This document shows positions 26,833 through 36,128 of a stretch of 64,000 nucleotides of DNA, piece by piece. This DNA comes from Streptomyces triculaminicus (GTDB taxonomy: Bacteria; Actinomycetota; Actinomycetes; Streptomycetales; Streptomycetaceae), in NCBI RefSeq assembly GCF_017349075.1, contig NZ_JAFMOF010000003.1, positions 558,001 through 622,000 on the forward strand, written 5' to 3'. Below the pieces are notes generated by a model. The model worked only from the letters and a program-made list of their open reading frames with translations. It did no database searches and was not told the origin of the DNA. A program made the translations under genes and the position numbers. Every line of letters starts with the position of its first letter. Position 1 is the first letter of the stretch.

Positions 26833-27471
26833 CTACCGGTCGAACTCCGCCCCCAGCCCAGCTCCCAACAGGTCATACGCCCGATCCGCATCCGCATGCG
26901 CCTCGGGCAACGCCTCGCCGACCCCCCGCCCATCCGCCAGCTTCCGCCAGTTCTCCCGCGCCAGCCGCTGATGCACGGTGATGATCTGCGCCGCCGCCAG
27001 CCCGGCCGTCAGCGCGTCGCTTCCGCTCGCCTCGACCAGCGCCCCGGCCAGCAGCTCCTCGTCGCGGCCGGAGTAGCGGACGAGGCGCGCGAGGAGGCTG
27101 GGGGTCGTGTAGACCATGTCGTTGAAGGCGCGCACCGTGGGGTTGTCGTTGAGGCCCGTGATCGGGTCGTGGGCCTCGAGGCGCTCGTGGAAGTGCGCGC
27201 GGAGCGCGCCCAGCGGGGACTGGCCGGCCGTCCTGCCGCTCACGACGCGTGCGGCCTCGCCCTGGTGGTCCGCGATGCGGTGCAGGACCAGGTCCTCCTT
27301 GGCCGGGAAGTAGCGGAACAGCGTCGGCTTGGACACCTCGACGGCCGCCGCGACGTCCGCGACGGAGACCTGGTCGAAGCCGCGCTTGAGGAACAGCTCG
27401 ACGGCGGTGTCCGACAGCGCCTGGCGCGTGCGCTGCTTCTTGCGTTCCCGTAGCCCTGGCTCGTCACTCAC
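26833..27471 (-). CDS. TetR-family repressor divergent from an FAD monooxygenase
   Basis: A 212-aa repressor. The HTH is canonical (LFLKRGFDQVSVADVAAAVEVSKPTLFRYFPAKEDLV, residues about 27-62, quoted in two overlapping parts by position). It ends in an acyl-helical domain with a Gly-rich tail. GTG 27471 follows TAGAGT by six bases, so the mRNA is likely leaderless. It faces the FAD monooxygenase gene across an 82-base region with paired GTTACTCGG repeats and most likely represses it. Confidence 0.87.
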   Translation of the reverse strand: MSDEPGLRERKKQRTRQALSDTAVELFLKRGFDQVSVADVAAAVEVSKPTLFRYFPAKEDLVLHRIADHQGEAARVVSGRTAGQSPLGALRAHFHERLEAHDPITGLNDNPTVRAFNDMVYTTPSLLARLVRYSGRDEELLAGALVEASGSDALTAGLAAAQIITVHQRLARENWRKLADGRGVGEALPEAHADADRAYDLLGAGLGAEFDR

Positions 27472-27477
27472 ACCTTC

Positions 27478-27518
27478 ACTCTAGCAGGTGACGTTACTCG
27501 GAATCTTTTGTTACTCGG
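27478..27518. promoter_or_regulatory. Promoter and probable operator between TetR and monooxygenase
   Basis: GTTACTCGG occurs twice as direct repeats, at 27493-27501 and 27510-27518, 17 bases start to start. The tetR -10 (TAGAGT, minus strand, 27483-27478) lies beside the first copy. The pair is the best candidate for the repressor's site. Confidence 0.5.
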
Positions 27519-27553
27519 TTGCATTTTCGGGCGGGCGGGTCTTTCATGGGTGC

Positions 27554-29128
27554 ATGACTTCCATCGACGCAATGACCGACATGTCGCCCCATGAGCCGAT
27601 CGACGAACTGACCGGCGTACGCGCCGACGCATCCGCCGACGCACGGACCGACGTGCTGGTCGTGGGCGCGGGGCCCACCGGACTCACCCTCGCCTGCACG
27701 CTCGCCCGGGCCGGAGCGGCCGTGCGGATCATCGACAAGTCTCCGGCTTTCCACCGCACTTCGCGGGGCAAGGGGCTCAACCAGCGCAGCCGCGAGCTCT
27801 TCCACGACCTCGGGGTGGAGGAGCGGGCGGCGGCCTTCGGCGTCGAGCGCATCGCCCTGCGCAAGTACCGCGGCGGCGTCGCGGTCGCGGACTCCGTCCC
27901 GTTCGCGGACCGGGTGGCCACGCCCGACGTCCCCTACGCCGGCGGGCTGCTCATTCCCCAGTGGCGCACCGAGCAGGTCCTGCGCGACCGGCTCGCCGAA
28001 TACGGCGTCGAGGTCGAACTGGGCTGTGAGCTCCCGGGATTCACCCAGGACGGGGACGGGGTCGTCGCGACGCTCGCCGACGGGCGGCGCGTCACGGCCG
28101 CGTATCTGGCGGGCTGTGACGGCGGCCGCAGCCCGGTGCGCAAGGCGCTGGGCGTGGGCTTCGAGGGGGAGACCGATGCCGAGGAGTGCATGGTGATCGG
28201 CGACGTCCGGGCCGACGGGCTCGACCCCGCCTACTGGCACCAGTGGTTCGACGAGAACGCGGCGATCATGCTCTGCCCGTTCAAGGGCACCTCGCACTGG
28301 CAGTTGCAGGGCGCGCCCGAGCGCGACGCCGAGGGGCGGCCCCTGCCGCCGTCGCTGGAGAGCTTCCAGCGGCTCTTCGACCAGTGCGCGCGGATGCCCG
28401 GAGTGCGGCTGTCCGACCCCACGTGGTTCTCCACCTACCGCATCAACGTCCGCATGGCCGACCGCTTTCGCGTCGGGCGGGTCTTCCTCGCCGGCGACGC
28501 CGCGCACGTCCACTCGATAGCCGGCGGCCTGGGCATGAACACCGGCATCCAGGACGCCTTCAACCTGGGCTGGAAGCTGGCGCTCGTGGTGCGCGGGCTG
28601 GCCGGGGCCGGGCTGCTGGACACCTACGAGGAGGAGCGGCTGCCGGTCGCCGCGTGGACGCTCGACGTCACGAACGAGCGGCTGCGCGCGGTGCTCGAGG
28701 GGGTGCGGGAGGCCGGTGTGGGAACGGAGGTCGGGCTCACGGACGACGTCACCACGCTGGGGGTCGGCTACGGCTGGGGCGGCCTGGCGTGGGGCGGTCC
28801 GAAGGCGGGGGAGAGGGCGCCCGACGCGCCCTGCCGGGACGCCGCGACAGGCGAGGACATACGGCTCTTCGACGTCTTCGCCGGCCCGGAGTTCACTCTG
28901 CTCGGCGTCGGCCCGGACAGCGCCGAGGCCCTGGCGGAGGCGGAGGAGAAGTGCGCGGGCCTGCTGACCACGCGCCTCGTCGACGACCACGAGGGCCATG
29001 TGCGACGCGGGTACGACATGGACGGTGACGGGCTCGTGCTCGTACGGCCCGACAACCATGTCGCGCTGAGCGCGGGTGTGGACCGAGGCGCGGAGGTCGT
29101 CGACCGTCTGCTGCGCCTCGGCCGCTGA
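27554..29128 (+). CDS. FAD-dependent aromatic monooxygenase (PheA/TfdB/PobA-like)
   Basis: A 524-aa class A flavoprotein hydroxylase using NAD(P)H and O2. The FAD dinucleotide motif is VLVVGAGPTGLTLACTLARAG, the NADPH/FAD DG motif is LAGCDGGRSPVRKALG, and the second FAD motif is RVFLAGDAAHVHSIAGGLG followed by MNTGIQDAFNLGWKLAL. The C-terminal thioredoxin-like tail typical of PheA proteins is present (about 420-520). Substrate is unknown; relatives act on phenols or on polyketides such as rifampicin or tetracycline. The start is ATG 27554; an in-frame ATG 18 bases later is possible. Likely induced through the divergent TetR. Confidence 0.88.
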   Translation: MTSIDAMTDMSPHEPIDELTGVRADASADARTDVLVVGAGPTGLTLACTLARAGAAVRIIDKSPAFHRTSRGKGLNQRSRELFHDLGVEERAAAFGVERIALRKYRGGVAVADSVPFADRVATPDVPYAGGLLIPQWRTEQVLRDRLAEYGVEVELGCELPGFTQDGDGVVATLADGRRVTAAYLAGCDGGRSPVRKALGVGFEGETDAEECMVIGDVRADGLDPAYWHQWFDENAAIMLCPFKGTSHWQLQGAPERDAEGRPLPPSLESFQRLFDQCARMPGVRLSDPTWFSTYRINVRMADRFRVGRVFLAGDAAHVHSIAGGLGMNTGIQDAFNLGWKLALVVRGLAGAGLLDTYEEERLPVAAWTLDVTNERLRAVLEGVREAGVGTEVGLTDDVTTLGVGYGWGGLAWGGPKAGERAPDAPCRDAATGEDIRLFDVFAGPEFTLLGVGPDSAEALAEAEEKCAGLLTTRLVDDHEGHVRRGYDMDGDGLVLVRPDNHVALSAGVDRGAEVVDRLLRLGR

Positions 29129-29139
29129 CACCGCATGGA

Positions 29140-29763
29140 TCAGGCCTGGGGGGCGGTCTTGACGGCGGAGATGTCGAAGGTGAGCTTCACCTTGTCGCTG
29201 ACCATCACGCCACCGGCCTCCAGGGCCGCGTTCCAGGTGAGTCCCCAGTCGGAGCGCAGGATCTCCGTGCCGCCCTCGAAGCCGACGCGCTCGTTGCCGT
29301 AGACGTCGGTGGCCGAGCCGTTGAACTCGAGGTCGATGCTCAGCGGCCGGGTGACGTCCTTGATGGTGAGATCGCCGGTCAGGCGGTAGCGGTCGCCGCC
29401 CAGCTGCTCGGCGGAGGTGGAGCGGAACGACATCAGGGGGAAGGCTGCGGCGTCGAAGAAGTCGTCGCCCCGCAGGTGGGCGTCGCGGTCCTTGATGCCG
29501 GTGTCGACGCTGTCGATCGTGACGTCGATGGTGGCGGTGGAGCGGTGGGGGGCGGAGCCGTCGAGGCGGAGCGCGCCCTTGTAGTCGGTGAAGGAGCCCT
29601 TGACGTTGGTGACCATCGCGTGGCGCACGGTGAAGCCGATGCTGCTGTGAGCCGGGTCGATGGCGTAGTCGCCGGTCAGGGCGGCCAGTGCGGGGTCCAC
29701 GTCGAGGACGGCGGCGGGGGCGGAGGTCTCGACGGTGTTCTGCTTGCGGGAGAAGAAGCCCAT
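29140..29763 (-). CDS. YceI-family lipid-binding protein
   Basis: A 207-aa protein with the YceI lipocalin-like barrel from about residue 30 to the end (LTGDYAIDPAHSSIGFTVRHAMVTNVKG, quoted by position 29-56 in shortened form: DPAHSSIGFTVRH). It has no signal peptide, so it is cytoplasmic; relatives bind isoprenoid chains or are linked to quinone and stress metabolism. ATG 29763 is chosen because the family match begins soon after it; upstream codons run through the operator-like repeats. Converges with the monooxygenase gene and is divergent from the lyase gene. Confidence 0.85.
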   Translation of the reverse strand: MGFFSRKQNTVETSAPAAVLDVDPALAALTGDYAIDPAHSSIGFTVRHAMVTNVKGSFTDYKGALRLDGSAPHRSTATIDVTIDSVDTGIKDRDAHLRGDDFFDAAAFPLMSFRSTSAEQLGGDRYRLTGDLTIKDVTRPLSIDLEFNGSATDVYGNERVGFEGGTEILRSDWGLTWNAALEAGGVMVSDKVKLTFDISAVKTAPQA

Positions 29764-29786
29764 GACATGCTCCAGGTCGGGTTGTA

Positions 29787-29837
29787 GTTCAACTTTCAAC
29801 GAGATTGAGCATAGGGCCATCTCGTTCAACTTTCAAC
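29787..29837. promoter_or_regulatory. Paired GTTCAACTTTCAAC repeats upstream of the YceI gene
   Basis: An identical 14-base sequence occurs at 29787-29800 and 29824-29837 (37 bases apart). Between them CGAGAT (29800-29805) and ATCTCG (29819-29824) form an inverted repeat. On the minus strand each reads GTTGAAAGTTGAAC, itself two GTTGAA half-sites, as seen for MarR-type operators. It covers the position expected for the yceI promoter. Confidence 0.55.
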
Positions 29838-29935
29838 ATGTTCGGTGGCGGGACTTCCCGGCGCCGGGATTTTCGGCCGGATCTCCCCGTCGGAGGTCAT
29901 TGCCACCCCCGGGGCCGCGTGCCAGCGTGTGCGCC

Positions 29936-32320
29936 GTGCCGTCGCCCTTCCCCTCCGGTACCACCCGCCGCGGCTTCCTCGCCGCCTCCGTCGTGAGCGC
30001 GCTCGGCCTCACCCCCTCGCCCGCCCGGGCGGACGGCGGGGACGACGAGTTCGCGGTGCTCCGCCGCCGCTGGCGCGACCTCGTGCTCGGCAGTGGCTTC
30101 GACCCGGCCGCCGAGCCCTACGCCACCGCCCTGCGCCGCACCGGCGAGCTCGCCCGTGCCCACCGCGCGGGCATGCGCCCCGCCCCCGCCTCGCTCTGGC
30201 CCGACGCCCCCTTCGACCCACCAGCCGGCATCACCCAGAGCTACGCCCGCCTGTTCACCATGGCCCAGGCCCACGCCCAGCCCGGCACCGGCCTCACCGG
30301 CGACCCGGGCCTCGCCGCCGACGTCCTCGCCGGGCTCGACCACCTCCACGAGCGCGTCTACCACCCCGGCACCACCCGCTACGGCAACTGGTGGGAGTGG
30401 CAGATCGGCAGCCCCCGCCTGCTCCTGGACACCCTCGCCCTCCTCCACGACGCCGCCGGCCCGGAGCGGCGCGCCCGCTGCCTCGCCGCCGTCGACCACT
30501 TCGTTCCCGACTCCCTGCTCGGCGCCTACACGGGCACGAGCACCGGCGCCAACCGCGTCGACCTGTGCCGGGTCGTCGCCCTGCGCGGCGTGCTCGGCGC
30601 GGCCCCCGCCAAGATCGCCCTCGCCCGGGACGCCCTCTCACCCGTCTTCCCCCACGTCACCCGGGGCGACGGCCTCTACGCCGACGGCTCCTTCGTCCAG
30701 CACACGACGGTCGCCTACACCGGTACGTACGGCTGTGTGCTGCTCGACGGCCTCGGCCGGCTCTTCGCGCTGCTGCGGGGGTCGAGCTGGGAGGTCACCG
30801 ACCCGCTCCGGCGGATCGTCCACGACAGCGTCGAGCGGGCCTACGCACCGCTGATCCACAACGGCCTGGTCATGGACAGCGTCTCCGGCCGTGCCGTCAG
30901 CCGGGGCGTGCAGGGCGACGACCCGCAGTCGCTCCCGCAGAGCGACCACCAGCGCGGCCACGCCCTGATCGCCGCCATCGCCCTGCTAGCGGCCGGCGCG
31001 ACCCCGGCCGAGCGGGACCGCTGGCACGCGATGATCAAAGGGTGGGCCGCCCGGGACGCCGGCGGCCCGGCGCACACCGATCCCCGGTTCCCGGTCGCCG
31101 ACCTGGCCCGCCTCGCCGCGGTCCAGGCCGCCCCCGTCCCCCCGGCGCCCGAGCCCGTGGGCCACCGCCTGTTCCCGGCCATGGACCGGGCCGTCCACCG
31201 GCGCCCCGGGTGGGCCGCGAACATCGCCATGGCCTCCGACCGCATCACCTACTACGAGAACGGCAACGGCGAGAACCCGCGCGGCTGGCACACCGGCGCC
31301 GGAATGCTCTACTGGTGGCCCGCCCACGGCGACGGCCAGTACAGCGACGCCTTCTGGCCCACCGTCGACCCCCACCGCCTGCCCGGCACCACCGTCTCGG
31401 CGCTCCCGCTCGCCGACAACGAGGGCGGCGGCTGGGGCGCCCCCCGGCCGGCGGTGCGCTGGGTGGGCGGAGCGACGGACGGCGCGTACGCGGCCGTCGG
31501 GCAGCACCTCAAGGGGCTCGGCTCCACGCTCGAGGCGCGCAAGTCGTGGTTCTGTGCGGCCGACGCGATCGTCTGCCTCGGCGCGGGCATCACGGCGCGG
31601 GACGGGCAGGAGGTGGAGACGATCGTCGACAACCGCGCCCTCGGCGCCGACGCCACGGCCCCGCTCACGGTCGACGGAGAGCCGCAGCCGGCCGATGACG
31701 GCCGGCAGCGGTCCTGGGAGAGCGCCCGCTGGGCGCACCTGGCCGGGCACGGCGGCTATGTCTTCCCCGGAGGCGCCGCACTGGAAGCCCTGCGCGAGGC
31801 CCGCACCGGATCCTGGCGGGACATCAACGCCGGCGGCTCGCCCACCCCCCTCACCCGCCACTACCTCACCCTCTGGCACCCCCACGGCACCGACCCCGAC
31901 GACGCCTCCTACGCCTACGTCCTGATGCCCGGCGCCACCCGGCGGGCCGTCGCCGCCCGCGCCGCCGAGACGGACTGGCTCGCCGTCCTGGCCAACACCC
32001 GCGACCGCCAGGCCGTCCACATCCCCTCGCTCGGCCTGACCGCCGCCAACTTCTGGCAGCCCGGCACCGCCGGCCCCCTCACCGTCACCGCGCCCGCCTC
32101 CGTGCTCGTACGCCGCCACGGCCGCACGGCCACCCTCCACCTCGCCGAACCCCCGCGCACCGGCGCCCCCCTCGAGCTCACCTGGCACCACCCCGTGCGG
32201 CGCGTCACCGCCCACGATGCCTCGGTGCAGGTGCTCGCCACCGGCCCCCGGCTGCGGCTGGGCGTCGCACCGGGCACCGCCTGCGCCACACACGCCTGCG
32301 CCGTGGAGCTGGGGGAGTAG
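29936..32320 (+). CDS. Secreted polysaccharide lyase, family 8 (hyaluronate/chondroitin/xanthan lyase type)
   Basis: A 794-aa exported enzyme cleaving acidic polysaccharides by beta-elimination. A Tat-type signal (TRRGFLAASVVSALG) opens the protein. The alpha/alpha toroid (about 35-370) carries the catalytic segments: NWWEWQIGSPRLL (Asn/Trp), DGSFVQHTTVAYTGTYG (His and Tyr) and VMDSVSGRAVSR (Arg). Beta-sandwich domains follow to the end. Start codon is uncertain: GTG 29936 gives a short n-region, GTG 29927 adds three residues; neither has a good ribosome site. It stands alone and probably serves carbon scavenging. Confidence 0.88.
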   Translation: MPSPFPSGTTRRGFLAASVVSALGLTPSPARADGGDDEFAVLRRRWRDLVLGSGFDPAAEPYATALRRTGELARAHRAGMRPAPASLWPDAPFDPPAGITQSYARLFTMAQAHAQPGTGLTGDPGLAADVLAGLDHLHERVYHPGTTRYGNWWEWQIGSPRLLLDTLALLHDAAGPERRARCLAAVDHFVPDSLLGAYTGTSTGANRVDLCRVVALRGVLGAAPAKIALARDALSPVFPHVTRGDGLYADGSFVQHTTVAYTGTYGCVLLDGLGRLFALLRGSSWEVTDPLRRIVHDSVERAYAPLIHNGLVMDSVSGRAVSRGVQGDDPQSLPQSDHQRGHALIAAIALLAAGATPAERDRWHAMIKGWAARDAGGPAHTDPRFPVADLARLAAVQAAPVPPAPEPVGHRLFPAMDRAVHRRPGWAANIAMASDRITYYENGNGENPRGWHTGAGMLYWWPAHGDGQYSDAFWPTVDPHRLPGTTVSALPLADNEGGGWGAPRPAVRWVGGATDGAYAAVGQHLKGLGSTLEARKSWFCAADAIVCLGAGITARDGQEVETIVDNRALGADATAPLTVDGEPQPADDGRQRSWESARWAHLAGHGGYVFPGGAALEALREARTGSWRDINAGGSPTPLTRHYLTLWHPHGTDPDDASYAYVLMPGATRRAVAARAAETDWLAVLANTRDRQAVHIPSLGLTAANFWQPGTAGPLTVTAPASVLVRRHGRTATLHLAEPPRTGAPLELTWHHPVRRVTAHDASVQVLATGPRLRLGVAPGTACATHACAVELGE

Positions 32321-32548
32321 GCCGCGAGAGCCGCCCGATCACCCGGACGGCGGTACCTGGTCAAGCCATATATAAGCCGCCTTGGACGGTCCGGATTTGT
32401 GGAGTGCCCACAGCGTGGGACGGCCGGTCGAACGCGGGGAACTGATAAGGGTGCAGTGCGCTTCTGTCTCGCCTGCCCACGAAATCGCGCAGTACGTTGT
32501 GTGGAACCGACATGATGTTCCGGGACTCCCGCCGCGTACCGTCTTTCC
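32321..32548. promoter_or_regulatory. accB upstream region
   Basis: TACCGT (32537-32542) ends six bases before the accB ATG and there is no ribosome site, so the message is probably leaderless. GGAAC (32503-32507) and GTTCC (32517-32521) form an inverted repeat across the expected -35 area and could bind a regulator. No terminator for the lyase gene was seen. Confidence 0.45.
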
Positions 32549-34132
<1,584 letters not shown>

Positions 34133-34166
34133 CGCACGCCCAGTACTTCACCCATCGGAGATACGC

Positions 34167-34364
34167 ATGAACGACACGCTCGTACGCGTCGAGAAGGGCC
34201 TCGCGGACGCCGAGGAACTGGCAGCCGTGACCGCCGTACTCCTCGCCCGTGCCGCCGGCCGCGAGAACGCCGCCGAGGCCCCCCGCCCGCGTCGCACCAC
34301 GGCCGGCTGGCGCCGACTGGAGCGCAGCTCCGGCTTCCGCGCACCGCACAGCTGGCAGGGCTGA
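34167..34364 (+). CDS. accE: Acyl-CoA carboxylase epsilon subunit
   Basis: A 65-aa actinobacterial accessory subunit that binds the beta subunit and raises complex activity. MNDTLVRVEKGLADAEELAAV shows the conserved helical N-terminal pattern, followed by an Ala-rich helix, Pro-rich linker and the conserved C-terminal WRRLERSSGFRAPHSWQG, the part typical of AccE/PccE. A ribosome site (CGGAGA) precedes it. It lies 34 bases behind accB in one operon and is closed by a strong hairpin. Confidence 0.9.
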   Translation: MNDTLVRVEKGLADAEELAAVTAVLLARAAGRENAAEAPRPRRTTAGWRRLERSSGFRAPHSWQG

Positions 34365-34412
34365 TCACCTCCCGGCCGACCGGGTCCACCGGGTCCACGT
34401 AAAGCCGTACAT

Positions 34413-34451
34413 GAGGAAGGGCCCCGAGCGAAACGCTCGGGGCCCTTCCTC
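34413..34451 (+). terminator. accBE terminator, 18-bp perfect stem
   Basis: Arms 34413-34430 and 34434-34451 are perfectly complementary around an AAA loop. It lies 48 bases behind the accE stop. No T run follows. Confidence 0.8.
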
Positions 34452-34473
34452 GTGCGCGCCACCGCGCGGGAAC

Positions 34474-34518
34474 GCGAAGAGGTCCCCGCACTCCCGAGGA
34501 GTGCGGGGACCTCTTCGC
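34474..34518 (-). terminator. Conservon terminator, 21-bp perfect stem
   Basis: Arms 34474-34494 and 34498-34518 match perfectly with a CGA loop. It lies seven bases behind the cvnD stop, 22 bases from the accE hairpin, so the pair insulates the two converging operons. Confidence 0.8.
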
Positions 34519-34525
34519 ATCCGTG

Positions 34526-35107
34526 CTAGCGCAGGCGCGCCATGAGGGCGTGCTCGACGAGCGTGATGAGGGCGCTCTTCGCCTCGTTGCGGTGGCGGGC
34601 GTCCGTCGTGATGATCGGCGCGTCGGGGCCGATCTGGAGGGCCTCGCGGACCTCCTCCGGGTTGTAGGGCTGGTGCCCGTCGAAGCCGTTGAGGGCGATG
34701 ACGAAGGGCAGACCGCTGTTCTCGAAGTAGTCGACCGCGGGGAAGCAGTCGGCGAGACGGCGGGTGTCGACGAGGACGACGGCGCCGATGGCGCCGCGGA
34801 CCAGGTCGTCCCACATGAACCAGAAACGGTCCTGACCCGGCGTACCGAAGAGGTACAGGATCAGGTCCTGGTCCAGGGTGATACGGCCGAAGTCCATGGC
34901 CACGGTCGTCGTGGTCTTGTCCGGCGCGTGGGTGAGGTCGTCGATGCCCGCCGAGGCGGAGGTCATGACGGCTTCGGTGCGCAGCGGGTTGATCTCCGAG
35001 ACCGCGCCGACGAACGTGGTCTTGCCCACGCCGAAGCCACCCGCGACGACGATCTTCGCGGAGGTGGTGGAGCGGGCTGCCTCGCCGCTAGAGGTTCCGA
35101 AGTCCAC
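34526..35107 (-). CDS. cvnD: Conservon GTPase CvnD (first conservon)
   Basis: A 193-aa Ras-like/MglA-type small GTPase and last gene of a four-gene conservon. The P-loop is GGFGVGKTT (residues 23-31); the switch II motif reads FGTPGQDRF, with Gly for the usual Asp; the base-binding motif is ALNGFDG in place of NKxD. CvnA-D proteins are thought to form a membrane complex resembling a G-protein coupled receptor. Overlaps CvnC by 20 bases. Shares a 187-bp identical block with the second conservon's cvnD. By gene order this is probably conservon 2 of S. coelicolor. Confidence 0.92.
   Translation of the reverse strand: MDFGTSSGEAARSTTSAKIVVAGGFGVGKTTFVGAVSEINPLRTEAVMTSASAGIDDLTHAPDKTTTTVAMDFGRITLDQDLILYLFGTPGQDRFWFMWDDLVRGAIGAVVLVDTRRLADCFPAVDYFENSGLPFVIALNGFDGHQPYNPEEVREALQIGPDAPIITTDARHRNEAKSALITLVEHALMARLR
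34663..34849. repeat. 187-bp block identical to 39740-39926
   Basis: Lies inside cvnD of the first conservon and matches the second conservon's cvnD at every base, while the flanks differ. It covers the TPGQ region to the ALNGFDG region. Confidence 0.9.
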
Positions 35108-35621
35108 TGAGCACCCTTTCGAGCAGTGTCACGTCAGGCTGGCCGCCGGCGGACGCATCGCCGCCGGGCTGATGAATGGCGACGAGTCCGGCCTCCGCCA
35201 GGTCGGCTACGAGGATCCGGGCGACGCCGAGCGGAATGGAAAGGAGCGCCGAGATCTCGGCGACCGATTTGATCTCGGTGCACAGGTGGCAGATGCGCTG
35301 GTGTTCCGGCAACTGCCCTTGAAGCTGGGACGGCTGGGCCGTGGTGTGCACCAGTGCCTCGATGGCGAGCTGGTACCGCGGCCTGGTCCGGCCGCCGGTC
35401 ATCGCGTAAGGGCGGACCAGCGGGTTGTTCCTGGCGCCGCCGCCGGAAGGGGCGGCCGCACGCCGGTGTTGCTGAGGCTGGGCGGGCACATGCGGAGGTC
35501 GCTGCTCCGGCATGGACCCGTAGCCCGGTGAGGATGGTGAGGAGGGGAAGTTGTAGCGGTTCAACGGCTGTTGAGCCTGCTGATCATTGCCATACGGGTA
35601 ACCGCCTGGGGGCGTTGCCAC
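35088..35621 (-). CDS. cvnC: Conservon protein CvnC (DUF742)
   Basis: A 177-aa protein with a long disordered Pro/Gln-rich N-terminus (residues 1-75) and a conserved DUF742 winged-helix core (LVRPYAMTGGRTRPRYQLAIE, HQRICHLC with paired Cys, SVAEISALLSIPLGVARILV) ending LLERVLSGLRNL. Probably adaptor or DNA-like-binding fold within the conservon complex. GTG 35621 is preceded by GGAGGAGAC; a longer frame upstream lacks a site. The coding end overlaps cvnD by 20 bases, consistent with coupled translation. Its N-terminus is 42 aa longer than its paralog's. Confidence 0.9.
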   Translation of the reverse strand: MATPPGGYPYGNDQQAQQPLNRYNFPSSPSSPGYGSMPEQRPPHVPAQPQQHRRAAAPSGGGARNNPLVRPYAMTGGRTRPRYQLAIEALVHTTAQPSQLQGQLPEHQRICHLCTEIKSVAEISALLSIPLGVARILVADLAEAGLVAIHQPGGDASAGGQPDVTLLERVLSGLRNL

Positions 35622-35705
35622 GTCTCCTCCTCCAACTTGCCTGTCTACTGCTGGCCGCGCCACCGCACCCTATGGCGCGGTGGCGCGAAACGCACTGTCT
35701 CTTTG

Positions 35706-36128
35706 CTAGTTGAGAAGGCTCCCCTGCAGTTCCGCCCGCAGGTCGGGCGTCAGGACATTGCCGGCGCGGTCCACGAGAAGGGCCATCTCGTAGCCCACGA
35801 GGCCGATGTCGCACTCGGGGTGCGCCAGTACGGCCAGCGAGGAACCGTCCGAGATGGACATGATGAAGAGGAAGCCGCGCTCCATCTCCACCACGGTCTG
35901 GTTGACCGTGCCGCCCTCGAAGATGCGGGAGGCACCGGCGGTCAGTGAGGTCAGGCCGGAGGCGACCGCCGCCAGCTGGTCGGCGCGGTCCCGCGGAAAG
36001 CCTTCGGACATCGCCAGAAGGAGTCCGTCGGCGGAGACCACGACGGTGTGGGACACCCCTGGGGTGTTGTCCACGAAACTGGTGATCAACCAGTTCAGGT
36101 TTTGCGCCGCCTGGCTCATCGGGCTCAA
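35706..36128 (-). CDS. cvnB: Conservon roadblock protein CvnB
   Basis: A 140-aa Roadblock/LC7 protein (SQAAQNLNWLITSFVDNTPG), the partner that usually binds the MglA-like GTPase CvnD. The start is taken as TTG 36128: it directly follows the cvnA TAG and has AGGAG six bases before it, whereas ATG 36119 is 15 bases from that site. The same TTG arrangement is kept in the second conservon. It is 76-84 bases before cvnC. Confidence 0.88.
   Translation of the reverse strand: MSPMSQAAQNLNWLITSFVDNTPGVSHTVVVSADGLLLAMSEGFPRDRADQLAAVASGLTSLTAGASRIFEGGTVNQTVVEMERGFLFIMSISDGSSLAVLAHPECDIGLVGYEMALLVDRAGNVLTPDLRAELQGSLLN

Noticed and set aside
35750..35840. Mobile element as the source of repeated conservon DNA
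   Set aside because: Identity is confined to coding parts of paralogs, without terminal repeats or transposase; gene conversion is simpler.
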